Assembly: GCA_965267355.1 (NCBI GenBank)
Contig: OZ253956.1
Span: 2,108,001-2,172,000, forward strand
Reading direction: 5' to 3'
DNA length: 64,000 nt
Source: GCA-002793235 sp965267355
GTDB taxonomy: Bacteria; Bacteroidota; Bacteroidia; Flavobacteriales_E; Vicingaceae
Part shown: piece by piece, positions 24,563 to 33,281 of the stretch
Layout: every line of letters begins with the position of its first letter
Position numbering within the stretch: the stretch's first letter is position 1
The notes under the pieces: model-generated
What the model was told of the DNA's origin: nothing
What the model saw: the letters and a program-made list of their open reading frames with translations, nothing else
Databases searched by the model: none
Translations under genes and position numbers: made by a program

Positions 24563-25468
24563 TTAATTTAAATTAAAAGAAATTAGTTCAATTATTTTAT
24601 CTGTTTCATTAGGGGTAAACCAATGATAATCTACATCCTTTTTAAACCAATTGATTTGTTTTTTAGCATATCTTCTGGTATTCACTTTAATTTTTTCAAT
24701 GGCTTCATTCAAAGAGCATTCTTTATCCAAATAGTCAAATAATTCTCGATAGCCAACTGTTTTTAATGCGTTCTTTTGCCTGAAGTGGATCACACTCTTC
24801 ACTTCTTCCACTAGGCCATCTTCAATCATTAAATCAACCCGCTTGTTTATTTTATCATAAAGTTCTTCTCGGTCTCTGTTTAAAGCAATTTTTAAAACAT
24901 TAAAAGGTCTTTCTTGTTTTTTGCCTTTACGTATTTTAGAGTAGGGTTTTCCTGCAAGGATACACACCTCAATGGCTCGGTATAGCCGTTTTAAATTGTC
25001 CTTGTCTATTTCATCATAAAAATGGGGGTCGAGTTGTTTTAGTTTTTCTTGTAAAAGCGTAATGCCATATTTTTCATATAACTTTTCAAGATCAACTCTA
25101 ATTTTCTCACTACCTTTAGGTAATTCATCATCAAAACCATCACAAACAGCATCAATAAACAATCCTGAACCACCAGTAAGAATTACAAGATGATGTTTTT
25201 TAAATAGTTCTTCTAATAACTTTAAAACATCCTTCTCATAGTCACTCACATTATAATCATCTTGAATAGATAACGAATTAACGAAATGATGTTTTACTCC
25301 ATCCATTTCTTGGTGTGTTGGTTTGGCGGTTCCAATAGAAAGTTCTTTATAAAATTGCCGTGAGTCGGCAGAAATAATTTCGGTGTTAAAATGTTGAGCA
25401 ATTTTAACACATAATTCAGTTTTTCCAACGGCAGTTGGTCCGGTAATTACAACCAGTAGGGGAGTCAT
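24563..25468 (-). CDS. miaA: tRNA dimethylallyltransferase
   Basis: Adds a dimethylallyl group to A37 of tRNAs reading UNN codons. The P-loop GPTAVGKTEL is at residues 9-18, followed by ISADSRQFYKELSIGTAKP, HHFVNSLSIQDDYNVSDYE and GGSGLFIDAV. The C-terminal RYAKKQINWFKKD is the tRNA-binding block. Length (301) is normal. It follows the pRiA4b-like gene with no spacer and is near the end of the RNA-maturation operon. Confidence 0.97.
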   Translation of the reverse strand: MTPLLVVITGPTAVGKTELCVKIAQHFNTEIISADSRQFYKELSIGTAKPTHQEMDGVKHHFVNSLSIQDDYNVSDYEKDVLKLLEELFKKHHLVILTGGSGLFIDAVCDGFDDELPKGSEKIRVDLEKLYEKYGITLLQEKLKQLDPHFYDEIDKDNLKRLYRAIEVCILAGKPYSKIRKGKKQERPFNVLKIALNRDREELYDKINKRVDLMIEDGLVEEVKSVIHFRQKNALKTVGYRELFDYLDKECSLNEAIEKIKVNTRRYAKKQINWFKKDVDYHWFTPNETDKIIELISFNLN

Positions 25469-26020
25469 TTATTGATAATTTTCAAAATCATCAAAACCAT
25501 CAAAAATATCATCATCAGAATCACCTTCTTCATCAAACCCAGCATCTTTAAGCAATTGGTTAGCCATTTCTTCCTCAGTCATTAAAGAATCGTCTGATTG
25601 GGCTTTAGGAGGTTCTCCCTGAGTGTAAACTACTTTTGGATAAAAAGCATTTTCATCTTCTTTTACCTTACTCTCAATTAGTTCGATAAAGAAATTACGC
25701 ATGTTTAAAAAGTCATAACTATAAAGTAAATGAGCTCCAACACATGTTATTTGTGAATTGATTTTGATTTGCTCCATTACTAATATATTGCTGCTATCAT
25801 CCCCTTCTATATTCATGTCAAATAAAGCAATTTCTTGTCCTTTATTCCAATTCTCGTCACTTAGGTAAAAAGATGCCATTTGAGAATTATCAAAGCCATA
25901 GGCCGCTACAATAATTTCATGTAAATCGTAAAAGGTTTGAGTGCTTTTAATTTCAATATCTCTGAAAATAGCCTCTTCAGCATCATGCTCAAGTAATACT
26001 CGGAATTTATAAATACTCAT
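25469..26020 (-). CDS. Plasmid pRiA4b ORF-3-like protein
   Basis: Protein of 183 residues. The N-terminal half (IYKFRVLLEHDAEEAIFRDIEIKSTQTFYDLHEIIVAAYGF) matches the pRiA4b ORF-3 fold, once linked to IS passenger genes but widespread in chromosomes. The C-terminal 45 residues are very acidic (EEEGDSDDDIFDGFDDF). No transposase or inverted repeats flank it, so here it is a resident gene. It lies between cca (29 bases) and miaA (no gap). The function is unknown; the company suggests an RNA-related role. Confidence 0.82.
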   Translation of the reverse strand: MSIYKFRVLLEHDAEEAIFRDIEIKSTQTFYDLHEIIVAAYGFDNSQMASFYLSDENWNKGQEIALFDMNIEGDDSSNILVMEQIKINSQITCVGAHLLYSYDFLNMRNFFIELIESKVKEDENAFYPKVVYTQGEPPKAQSDDSLMTEEEMANQLLKDAGFDEEGDSDDDIFDGFDDFENYQ

Positions 26021-26048
26021 AATTTACTGCTAGTTTGTTATTATAAAG

Positions 26049-27458
26049 TTACGATTTAATCTCTTTTAGCCCGATTTTATGGGCTTGTTTTAACATGAAG
26101 TGATAAGCTGAATCGTAATCGTTTTCTATTTCACCATCAAGAATGGCTTCTCTTATGGCATCTTTAATTATACCAACTTCCTTGCAAGGTTTAATGTTAA
26201 AAGTTTCCATAATAAGCTCCCCAGATATTGGAGGTTGCCAGTTACGTAATTTATCTTTTTCTTCAACTTCTTTTAGTTTGGCTTCAACTTTTTTAAAGTT
26301 AGCCATGTAACGTTTTACTTTCTCCTGGTTTTTAGAGGTAATGTCAGCATTACAAAGTGTCATTAAATCTTCAATATCATCACCAGCTTCATATAATAGT
26401 CTTCTTACAGCACTATCGGTTACCTCTTTTTTAACTAACGCTATTGGGCGAAGGTGTAAACGAACCAATTTTTGCACATACTTCATTTTACTATCTAGCG
26501 GTAGTTTTAATTTTTTAAATATTCCAGGAACCATTCTTGCACCTTTGTCTTCGTGTCCATGAAAAGTCCAACCATGGTTTTCTTCGAATCTTTTAGTTGC
26601 AGGTTTGGCAATATCGTGCATTATTGCTGCCCATCTTAACCATAAATTATCGGTGTTTTTACAAATATTGTCCAATACTTTTATGGTGTGATAAAAATTG
26701 TCTTTATGACCTCGTTTACCAATAAACTCAACTCCATGTAATTCTGCCATTTCTGGGAAAATAATTTCTAGCAAACCAGTATTAAATAAATGTTTAAACC
26801 CAATAGATGGAATAGGTGAGAGGACAATTTTATTGAGTTCATCAATAATACGCTCCTTACTTACAATTCTAATGCGTTGCCTGTTTTTTCTGATGGCTTG
26901 TAACGATTCGTTTTCAATTTCAAAACCTAATTGTGTTGCAAATCTAATGGCTCTCATCATTCGTAGTGGGTCATCAGAATAAGTAATATCAGGGTCAAGA
27001 GGAGTTCTTATAATTTTATTTTCAATGTCTTTTAGCCCATCAAACGGGTCTAAAATTTTACCGTAATTTTTTTTATTTAAACCAATAGCTAAAGCATTGA
27101 TGGTAAAATCTCTTCTGTTTTGGTCATCTTGTAATGTGCCATTTTCTACGATTGGCTTCCTGGAATTTCTGTTGTATGATTCTCTACGGGCACCAACAAA
27201 CTCTACTTCGTAATCATCATATTTAAGCATGGCTGTTCCATAGTTCTTGAAAACTGAAACCTTAGTGTTTCCAATTTTTTTAGCAACAGCTTTGGCTAAA
27301 TCAATACCAGAACCTATGGTTACCACATCAATATCTTTGCAGGGTCTTTTTAAAATAATATCCCTAACATAGCCACCAATAACGTAAGTATCAATGTGCA
27401 TTTCGTCAGCGGCTTCTTCAATTATTTTAAAAATAGGATGTTGAATGTGTTTTTCCAT
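26049..27458 (-). CDS. cca: CCA tRNA nucleotidyltransferase
   Basis: Adds or repairs the 3'-CCA of tRNAs. The nucleotidyltransferase head has GGYVRDIILKRPCKDIDVV with the Asp pair, then RRDFTINALAIGL and the RMMRAIRFATQLGFEI region. An HD domain follows (WAAIMHDIAKP, then HGHEDKGA). The length of 469 and the added HD domain fit the Bacteroidota form. The HD metal site suggests phosphohydrolase activity, which is known for some family members. It is part of the RNA-maturation operon, 21 bases after tsaC. Confidence 0.95.
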   Translation of the reverse strand: MEKHIQHPIFKIIEEAADEMHIDTYVIGGYVRDIILKRPCKDIDVVTIGSGIDLAKAVAKKIGNTKVSVFKNYGTAMLKYDDYEVEFVGARRESYNRNSRKPIVENGTLQDDQNRRDFTINALAIGLNKKNYGKILDPFDGLKDIENKIIRTPLDPDITYSDDPLRMMRAIRFATQLGFEIENESLQAIRKNRQRIRIVSKERIIDELNKIVLSPIPSIGFKHLFNTGLLEIIFPEMAELHGVEFIGKRGHKDNFYHTIKVLDNICKNTDNLWLRWAAIMHDIAKPATKRFEENHGWTFHGHEDKGARMVPGIFKKLKLPLDSKMKYVQKLVRLHLRPIALVKKEVTDSAVRRLLYEAGDDIEDLMTLCNADITSKNQEKVKRYMANFKKVEAKLKEVEEKDKLRNWQPPISGELIMETFNIKPCKEVGIIKDAIREAILDGEIENDYDSAYHFMLKQAHKIGLKEIKS

Positions 27459-27479
27459 TGGAGCGAAATTACCAACTTC

Positions 27480-28040
27480 TTATTTACGAATAATTGTAAT
27501 TTCTCCGTTATTTTTAAGCTTGATAATACTAGATGCTATAGCTGCCCCATTGTCTAGTGAGGGATCTATAATACAATCTACATTCGATTTTATTTCTTCT
27601 TCAATGTCAGAAAATTTTATTGGACTTGGATTTCCACTAATGTTAGCTGATGTAGATACAATAGGTTTATTAAATTTATGTACAAGTTTATTGCAAAAAC
27701 CTTCTTTTATCATACGAATTCCAATACTGCCGTCATCAGCAATCGTGTTACTGGCAAGCAATCTAGCGTTATCGTATATTATTGTAGTTGGTTTAGTAGC
27801 TAAATCCAATAAATCCCATGCTATTTCAGGTACTTCATCTACGTATTTTTGTAGCATAGTATCAGAGCTCACTATGGTTATTAAACTTTTAGAATCTTCT
27901 CTTTGTTTAATTTGATATATCTTCTTTACTGCTTCTTCATTAGTAGCATCACAACCTAACCCCCAAATGGTATCAGTAGGATAGAGGATGACGCCTCCAT
28001 TTTTTAATATTTTGATACATTTTTCTACTTGTTCATTCAT
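27480..28040 (-). CDS. tsaC: L-threonylcarbamoyladenylate synthase
   Basis: YrdC/Sua5 fold, 186 residues. It makes threonylcarbamoyl-AMP from threonine, bicarbonate and ATP for t6A37 in ANN-decoding tRNAs. Visible blocks are GGVILYPTDTIWGLGCDA, KIYQIKQREDSKSLI, SIGIRMIKEGFC and PIVSTSANISGNPSP. It has no Sua5 C-terminal domain. The ATG overlaps the rlmD stop by 4 bases. Confidence 0.95.
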   Translation of the reverse strand: MNEQVEKCIKILKNGGVILYPTDTIWGLGCDATNEEAVKKIYQIKQREDSKSLITIVSSDTMLQKYVDEVPEIAWDLLDLATKPTTIIYDNARLLASNTIADDGSIGIRMIKEGFCNKLVHKFNKPIVSTSANISGNPSPIKFSDIEEEIKSNVDCIIDPSLDNGAAIASSIIKLKNNGEITIIRK

Positions 28041-29473
28041 TTCTTTTCAAATTTTGCTATTGCTTCAACATGAGAAGTATGAGGGAATTGATCTACTAAG
28101 CTTAATTTTTGTAATTGGTAACCAGCTTGCGATAAAATATCGATATCTCTTGCTTGAGTACCTGGGTTACAACTAACATAAACTATATGTGGAGCATTTA
28201 ACTCAACAACTCTTTTTAATGCTTTGCCCGAGATTCCTGCTCTAGGTGGATCAAGTATGATAGTATTAATTTTGTTCTTGTATTCAGGGTATTCTAATAA
28301 AAATTTGTTCACATCAGCTGCAAAAAAATCTATATTTTTTACTTTATTTTTCTTAGCATTTTCTTTTGCATTTTCAATAGCATCTTCAACTATATCAACC
28401 CCTATAACTTTTGCACTAGTTTTAGAAGCAATTAGCTGTCCAATAGTTCCAGTTCCACAAAACAAATCCATTACCACTCCATCTTTGATAGATTCGTTTT
28501 CTAAAGCATAATCAATTGTTTTTTGATAAAGAAGTTCCGCGCATTTTGGGTTAGTTTGAAAAAAGCTTTGCATGCTTATCTCAAAATTTAACCCTAGCAA
28601 ATCTTCTTCAATAACATTTGAGCCATAGAGTAAATCTTCATGACCTAGCCTTGATTGAGCATTATCACCTATGTCATTATTTATGGTGTGCAGTAATCCC
28701 GCTAGTCTATCTCCAAGCAATTGAATCATAAAATTGGTGAACTTTTCAAAATCAAAATTTTCAATACCTGTATCACTGGTTACCAATTTGATCAATAGTT
28801 GATTGGTTTTAAAACTTTTTCGTACTACTAAGTACCTAAAGAAACCTTCTTTTCTTGGGGGGTGCCAGGCTGGCAGTCCTGATTTTTCACAAAAAAGTCT
28901 GATTTCTCTTAGCTTATCTTCAAACTCTTTATCAAACATTCCGGATTCTTTCTCTAAATTCTCTACAATCCACCATGTTCCTCGTTTCTTAAATCCTAAA
29001 GCAAAACCATCAAACTCTTCTTTTTTATCAATATCATATCCAATAGCACTAAATGAGTATTCCATCTTATTTCTATAGTTCCAAATAAGTGGAGATTCTA
29101 TATACTCATCAAATAAGGATTCGATATTGTCTATATGACCGATTCTTTTATAAGTTTCAATGCAAGAGTTTTTTTTGAAATTCTTCTGTACATCTATTGG
29201 TAGATTAAGGTAAGGAGCTCCAGAAATAGGTTGAAAATTATGTGCTTCTTCAAGTTCAGATTTTTCAATTACCTCTAAAAGTTTACATTCAGCATAGTTT
29301 TTACGCCTTTTCACAACTTTGGCTTTTACTTGTTGACCTTCAAAAGCATTTGCTATGAAAATAGCATAATCACCTTGTTCAGTCACAATTTTTGTTAGTC
29401 CTTTACCACCAAAAGCTGTTTCTTCAACCTTTACTTCAATAATGCTGCCTCGTTTTATATCTCTTAAATCCAT
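28037..29473 (-). CDS. rlmD: 23S rRNA uracil-C5 methyltransferase (RlmD/RumA family)
   Basis: SAM-dependent m5U methyltransferase, 478 residues. The N-terminal TRAM domain (about 5-62) starts KRGSIIEVKVEETAFGGKGL. The catalytic domain has VMDLFCGTGTIGQLIA, IILDPPRAGISGKAL and the nucleophile Cys in HIVYVSCNPGTQARD. The four-Cys Fe-S cluster of E. coli RlmD is not evident, as usual in Bacteroidota, so target U1939 or U747 cannot be told apart. It is the first gene of the RNA-maturation operon. Confidence 0.92.
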   Translation of the reverse strand: MDLRDIKRGSIIEVKVEETAFGGKGLTKIVTEQGDYAIFIANAFEGQQVKAKVVKRRKNYAECKLLEVIEKSELEEAHNFQPISGAPYLNLPIDVQKNFKKNSCIETYKRIGHIDNIESLFDEYIESPLIWNYRNKMEYSFSAIGYDIDKKEEFDGFALGFKKRGTWWIVENLEKESGMFDKEFEDKLREIRLFCEKSGLPAWHPPRKEGFFRYLVVRKSFKTNQLLIKLVTSDTGIENFDFEKFTNFMIQLLGDRLAGLLHTINNDIGDNAQSRLGHEDLLYGSNVIEEDLLGLNFEISMQSFFQTNPKCAELLYQKTIDYALENESIKDGVVMDLFCGTGTIGQLIASKTSAKVIGVDIVEDAIENAKENAKKNKVKNIDFFAADVNKFLLEYPEYKNKINTIILDPPRAGISGKALKRVVELNAPHIVYVSCNPGTQARDIDILSQAGYQLQKLSLVDQFPHTSHVEAIAKFEKK

Positions 29474-29485
29474 TCCTAAAATTGA

Positions 29486-29516
29486 TTGGCAAATTTAGGC
29501 GAATTAATTATATTTG
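29486..29516 (+). promoter_or_regulatory. Putative Bacteroidota promoter of rocD
   Basis: TTG at 29486-29488, 20 bases, then TATATTTG at 29509-29516, which fits the TAnnTTTG -7 box. Transcription would start near 29522, giving a leader of about 115 bases that contains the paired repeats at 29518-29586. Confidence 0.5.
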
Positions 29517-29517
29517 C

Positions 29518-29586
29518 GAAAGGATGATTTCTCTCCAAATAGCAAAAGTTCTTTTTGTGTAAATGAGGAAAGGATGGCTACTCTCC
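29518..29586 (+). repeat. Two 19-bp direct repeats in the rocD leader
   Basis: GAAAGGATGATTTCTCTCC at 29518-29536 and GAAAGGATGGCTACTCTCC at 29568-29586 match at 16 of 19 positions, with starts 50 bases apart. They are the only G/C-rich parts of this leader. They could be paired regulator sites or RNA elements; no known riboswitch is recognised. Confidence 0.7.
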
Positions 29587-29635
29587 GTGATGAGTTTCAG
29601 ATTAATTTATTTGTTTAACTAAATTTGAAAAAATT

Positions 29636-30883
29636 ATGGAAACTATGTTACAAGAAAAACTAAGTTCAGAACAATTAATTGCGTTAGAAGATAAGCATGG
29701 AGCTCATAACTATCACCCATTACCAGTTGTATTGGAGAGGGGTGAAGGAGTTTATGTTTGGGATGTTGAAGGTAAAAAATATTACGATTTTTTGTCTGCA
29801 TATTCAGCTGTAAATCAGGGTCATTGTCACCCAAAAATTGTAAAAGCTTTAACAGATCAGGCGGAAACACTTTGTTTAACCTCTAGGGCTTTTTATAACA
29901 ATGTTCTTGGAGTGTATGAAAGATATGTAACTGAGTATTTTGGTTTTGATAAAGTATTACCAATGAACTCAGGAGCGGAAGCTGTAGAGACGGCTATTAA
30001 ATTAACCCGTAAATGGGCTTATGAGAAAAAAGGAATTGCAGAAAATGAAGCTAAGATTATTGTTTGTGAAAACAATTTCCATGGAAGAACTACAACGATT
30101 ATTTCGTTTAGTAATGACCCTGATGCAAGAAAGAATTTTGGTCCTTATACACCAGGGTTTATAAAAATACCTTACAATGATATTGAAGCATTAGAAAAAG
30201 CATTAGCTGAAGATAATGTTGCTGGATTTATGGCTGAACCAATACAAGGTGAAGCGGGAGTCTATGTTCCAAATGAGGGTTATCTGGCTGAAGCTAGAGA
30301 ATTGTGTAAAGCTGCAGGAGTTTTATTTATAGCTGATGAAGTTCAGACTGGTATTGCCCGTACAGGTCAATTATTGGCTTGCGACCACGAAAATGTTAAA
30401 CCAGATGTTTTAATATTAGGAAAAGCAATCTCTGGAGGAGTTTATCCTGTATCGGCTGTTTTAGCAAATAATGAAATTATGGAGGTGATTCACCCTGGTG
30501 AGCATGGTTCAACATTCGGGGGTAACCCGATTGCTGCTAAAGTTGCTATAGCTGCTTTAGAAGTAATAAAAGATGAAAAACTAGCTAAAAATGCTCAACG
30601 TTTAGGAGAGCTTTTTAGATCAGAAATTAATAAGTTAGTTGAAGAGTCTGATTTAGTTACACTTGTTAGAGGTAAAGGATTATTAAATGCTATTGTTATT
30701 AATGATACTGAGGATAGCTCTACAGCGTGGGATATTTGTATGAAGCTAAGAGATAATGGATTGTTGGCTAAACCTACTCATGGAAACATCATCCGTTTTG
30801 CACCACCTTTGGTAATGAATGAAGAACAGTTAATGGATTGTGTGTCTATTATCAGAAAAACGGTTTTAGAGTTTAAAAAGTAG
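29636..30883 (+). CDS. rocD: Ornithine aminotransferase
   Basis: PLP enzyme that converts ornithine plus 2-oxoglutarate to glutamate semialdehyde and glutamate, linking arginine and proline metabolism. The PLP Lys is at about 263 in ILGKAISGGVYPVSAV, with the Asp in FIADEVQTGIARTG. The substrate-site start GAHNYHPLPVVLERGEGVYVWD is typical of the family. Length (415) is normal. It is a single gene with an unusual leader carrying paired repeats, and it ends at a terminator shared with pckA. Confidence 0.96.
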   Translation: METMLQEKLSSEQLIALEDKHGAHNYHPLPVVLERGEGVYVWDVEGKKYYDFLSAYSAVNQGHCHPKIVKALTDQAETLCLTSRAFYNNVLGVYERYVTEYFGFDKVLPMNSGAEAVETAIKLTRKWAYEKKGIAENEAKIIVCENNFHGRTTTIISFSNDPDARKNFGPYTPGFIKIPYNDIEALEKALAEDNVAGFMAEPIQGEAGVYVPNEGYLAEARELCKAAGVLFIADEVQTGIARTGQLLACDHENVKPDVLILGKAISGGVYPVSAVLANNEIMEVIHPGEHGSTFGGNPIAAKVAIAALEVIKDEKLAKNAQRLGELFRSEINKLVEESDLVTLVRGKGLLNAIVINDTEDSSTAWDICMKLRDNGLLAKPTHGNIIRFAPPLVMNEEQLMDCVSIIRKTVLEFKK

Positions 30884-30893
30884 AATATATCAT

Positions 30894-30935
30894 CAATAAA
30901 AATCCCCTTGAAAAAGTTCAAGGGGATTTTTATTG
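30894..30935. terminator. Bidirectional terminator between rocD and pckA
   Basis: Near-perfect stem: CAATAAAAATCCCCTTGAA pairs with TTCAAGGGGATTTTTATTG around an AAAG loop. The outer A/T arms give a U-run on both strands, so it serves both convergent genes. Confidence 0.9.
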
Positions 30936-30951
30936 GTAAAATAAATTTTAT

Positions 30952-32589
30952 TTATTCAGCTTCTACACTAACTGAAGGTCCTGCAGCTACAAGAGCTTCT
31001 CCATCTTCATTGTCAGTATATTGCTTAAAGTTGTTGATAAATAACCCTGCAAGTTTAGTTGCTTTTTCTGTCCATTCATCAACGTTTTTGTAAGTGTCTC
31101 TTGGGTCTAAAATATCAGAATCTACACCAGGCAAAGCGGTAGGAACTTCTAAGTTAAAGATAGGAATCATTTTAGTATCAGCTTTTTCAATTGAACCATC
31201 TAAAATAGCATTGATAATTCCTCGGGTATCTTTAATGGAAATTCTTTTTCCAGAACCATTCCAACCAGTGTTTACTAGATAAGCTTCGGCACCATGTAAT
31301 TCCATTTTCTTAACTAATTCTTGAGCATATTTAACAGGGTGTAAGGATAAAAATGCAGCCCCAAAACAAGCAGAAAATGTAGGAGTAGGTTCTGTAACTC
31401 CTCTCTCAGTACCAGCTAACTTAGCTGTGAACCCTGATAGGAAGTGATATTTAGTTTGATCTGGAGTTAATTTAGATACTGGAGGAAGTGTTCCAAATGC
31501 ATCAGCTGATAAAAAGATTACTTTTTTTGCGTGTCCAGCTTTTGAAACGGGAGTTACAATATTATCAATATGGTAAATAGGGTAAGAAACACGAGTGTTT
31601 TGGGTAACAGAACTATCTGTGAAATCTATCTTTCCATTTTCATCTACAGTAACATTCTCTAATAAAGCATCTCTTTTAATAGCTCCATATATCTCTGGTT
31701 CAGAATCTTTATCTAAATCGATTGTTTTTGCATAACAGCCTCCTTCAAAATTGAAAATACCATCATCATCCCAACCATGTTCATCATCTCCTATTAATTG
31801 TCTGCTAGAATCAGTAGATAAAGTTGTTTTACCAGTTCCTGATAAACCAAAGAAAATAGCAGTATCACCATCTTTACCTACATTAGCTGAGCAGTGCATT
31901 GATGCCATTCCTCTAAGTGGTAAATAGTAGTTCATCATGGCGAACATTCCTTTTTTCATCTCTCCACCATACCAGGTTCCACCAATCAATTGCATTTTTT
32001 CAGTAAGGTTAAACACAATAAAATTCTCAGAGTTTAAGCCATGTTCTTTCCAGTTAGGATTGGTTGTTTTGGAGCCATTCATGATAATAAAATCAGGCTC
32101 GCCAAAATTTTTTAATTCTTCTTCGGTTGGTCTAATAAACATATTCGTTACAAAGTGTGCTTGCCATGCCACTTCAACTATAAAACGAACTTTTAGTCTA
32201 GTGTCTTCATTAGCCCCGCAAAAGGCGTCAACTACAAACAACTTTTTATCAGAAAGCTGATTTGTAACTAATCCCTTCAAATCATTCCATACAGCTTGAG
32301 TAGTAGGTTTATTATCGTTAGGAGATTGTTCAGAATTCCACCAAATAGTGTCTTTTGTAACATTATCTTCAACAATAAATTTGTCTTTAGGAGATCTTCC
32401 TGTAAACTCACCAGTCATTACGTTTACAGCTTCCAACTCTGTTTCTTGTCCTTTTTCGTAACCTTCTAACGAAGGATCCATTTCATATTTATACAAATCT
32501 TCGTACGAAGGGTTGTATATTAATTCTTTTACATCATTAATGCCTAATTCTGCTAACGATTTAACAATTAATTCTTCACGAAATTCCAT
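30952..32589 (-). CDS. pckA: Phosphoenolpyruvate carboxykinase (ATP)
   Basis: Converts oxaloacetate and ATP to PEP and CO2, the first step of gluconeogenesis. The P-loop is IFFGLSGTGKTTLSTD (about residue 245), with DDEHGWDDDGIFNFEGGCYAK for metal and substrate and an RVSYPIYHIDNIV block. TGEFTGRSPKDKFIV lies near the N-terminus. Length (545) is usual for the ATP form. It is monocistronic, with an inverted repeat 40-65 bases upstream of the start (32629-32654). Confidence 0.98.
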   Translation of the reverse strand: MEFREELIVKSLAELGINDVKELIYNPSYEDLYKYEMDPSLEGYEKGQETELEAVNVMTGEFTGRSPKDKFIVEDNVTKDTIWWNSEQSPNDNKPTTQAVWNDLKGLVTNQLSDKKLFVVDAFCGANEDTRLKVRFIVEVAWQAHFVTNMFIRPTEEELKNFGEPDFIIMNGSKTTNPNWKEHGLNSENFIVFNLTEKMQLIGGTWYGGEMKKGMFAMMNYYLPLRGMASMHCSANVGKDGDTAIFFGLSGTGKTTLSTDSSRQLIGDDEHGWDDDGIFNFEGGCYAKTIDLDKDSEPEIYGAIKRDALLENVTVDENGKIDFTDSSVTQNTRVSYPIYHIDNIVTPVSKAGHAKKVIFLSADAFGTLPPVSKLTPDQTKYHFLSGFTAKLAGTERGVTEPTPTFSACFGAAFLSLHPVKYAQELVKKMELHGAEAYLVNTGWNGSGKRISIKDTRGIINAILDGSIEKADTKMIPIFNLEVPTALPGVDSDILDPRDTYKNVDEWTEKATKLAGLFINNFKQYTDNEDGEALVAAGPSVSVEAE

Positions 32590-32628
32590 TGATTATTTTC
32601 TTTGTTGTACTTATTTTAATACGCATAA

Positions 32629-32654
32629 AACCTTTAAAAGGCTTGTTAAAGGTT
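32629..32654. repeat. Inverted repeat upstream of pckA
   Basis: AACCTTTAA (32629-32637) and TTAAAGGTT (32646-32654) form a perfect 9-bp dyad with an 8-base spacer, 40-65 bases upstream of the pckA ATG. It may be an operator for carbon control or a leader hairpin. Confidence 0.5.
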
Positions 32655-32695
32655 AACAAAGGTCTGATTACTCTTTGAAAAATCAAACAAAGAAA

Positions 32696-33136
32696 TTATC
32701 TTTTATGAACAGACTTTTTATTAAAAGCCATAAAAACTAAATCCGAAGAGCCTATTGCTGCTTTGATTTTGGTGGCTAAGTCTTTTTTCTGTGTTGTTGA
32801 TAAGTTTTTAAACTTAAAGTTATAATCTATTTCGCCTTCTCTTCCCCAGCGTACCATTTCTGGAGTGACTGTTGCCTTGTTTTTTTTATTAAAATCTACT
32901 ATTGCTTGGTCAATTCTAGCTTTTGCTTCTTTGTCTATTCCAGAGGCTTTACTAATAAAAGAAACAATAATATCATAAACTACATCTGTTGAATTTTGCT
33001 CAGGATTTTTAGTGTAATCGGTATTTTTTGTTTTAGCTGGTTCAATTCTATCTGTTCCCATAGCTCCTGGTTGTTGCGATTTACAAGCTAATAAACTTGT
33101 AGATGCTATTAATGCTGTAATAATAAAATGTTTCAT
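32696..33136 (-). CDS. Hypothetical lipoprotein
   Basis: Protein of 146 residues with a lipoprotein signal (FIITALIASTSLLACKSQQ, lipid-modified Cys at about residue 18). A low-complexity linker precedes a small alpha/beta region with DVVYDIIVSFISKASGIDKEAKARIDQAI, WGREGEIDYNF and a basic end. No known domain is recognised. It sits alone between pckA and the divergent DPP-IV gene. Confidence 0.7.
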   Translation of the reverse strand: MKHFIITALIASTSLLACKSQQPGAMGTDRIEPAKTKNTDYTKNPEQNSTDVVYDIIVSFISKASGIDKEAKARIDQAIVDFNKKNKATVTPEMVRWGREGEIDYNFKFKNLSTTQKKDLATKIKAAIGSSDLVFMAFNKKSVHKR

Positions 33137-33281
33137 AATAATAAGTTTTGTTACTCTTTGTCAAATTGCTTGCCAAAGGCGATGCAAATTAATAAAATTA
33201 TGGCGAAGTTATTGTTTAAGTAAGTTAACATTTTTATTAACCACTTATTTAAGTAAATTCGTCAGCACAAATTTTTAAATT

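Noticed and set aside
25469..26020. Insertion sequence suggested by the pRiA4b ORF-3 similarity
   Set aside because: No transposase, inverted repeats or target duplication are present; the gene is embedded in a housekeeping operon.
29587..29594. GTGATGAG resembling the hammerhead ribozyme core
   Set aside because: The core needs CUGAUGA plus a partnered GAAA and flanking stems; the first base differs and no stems form around it.
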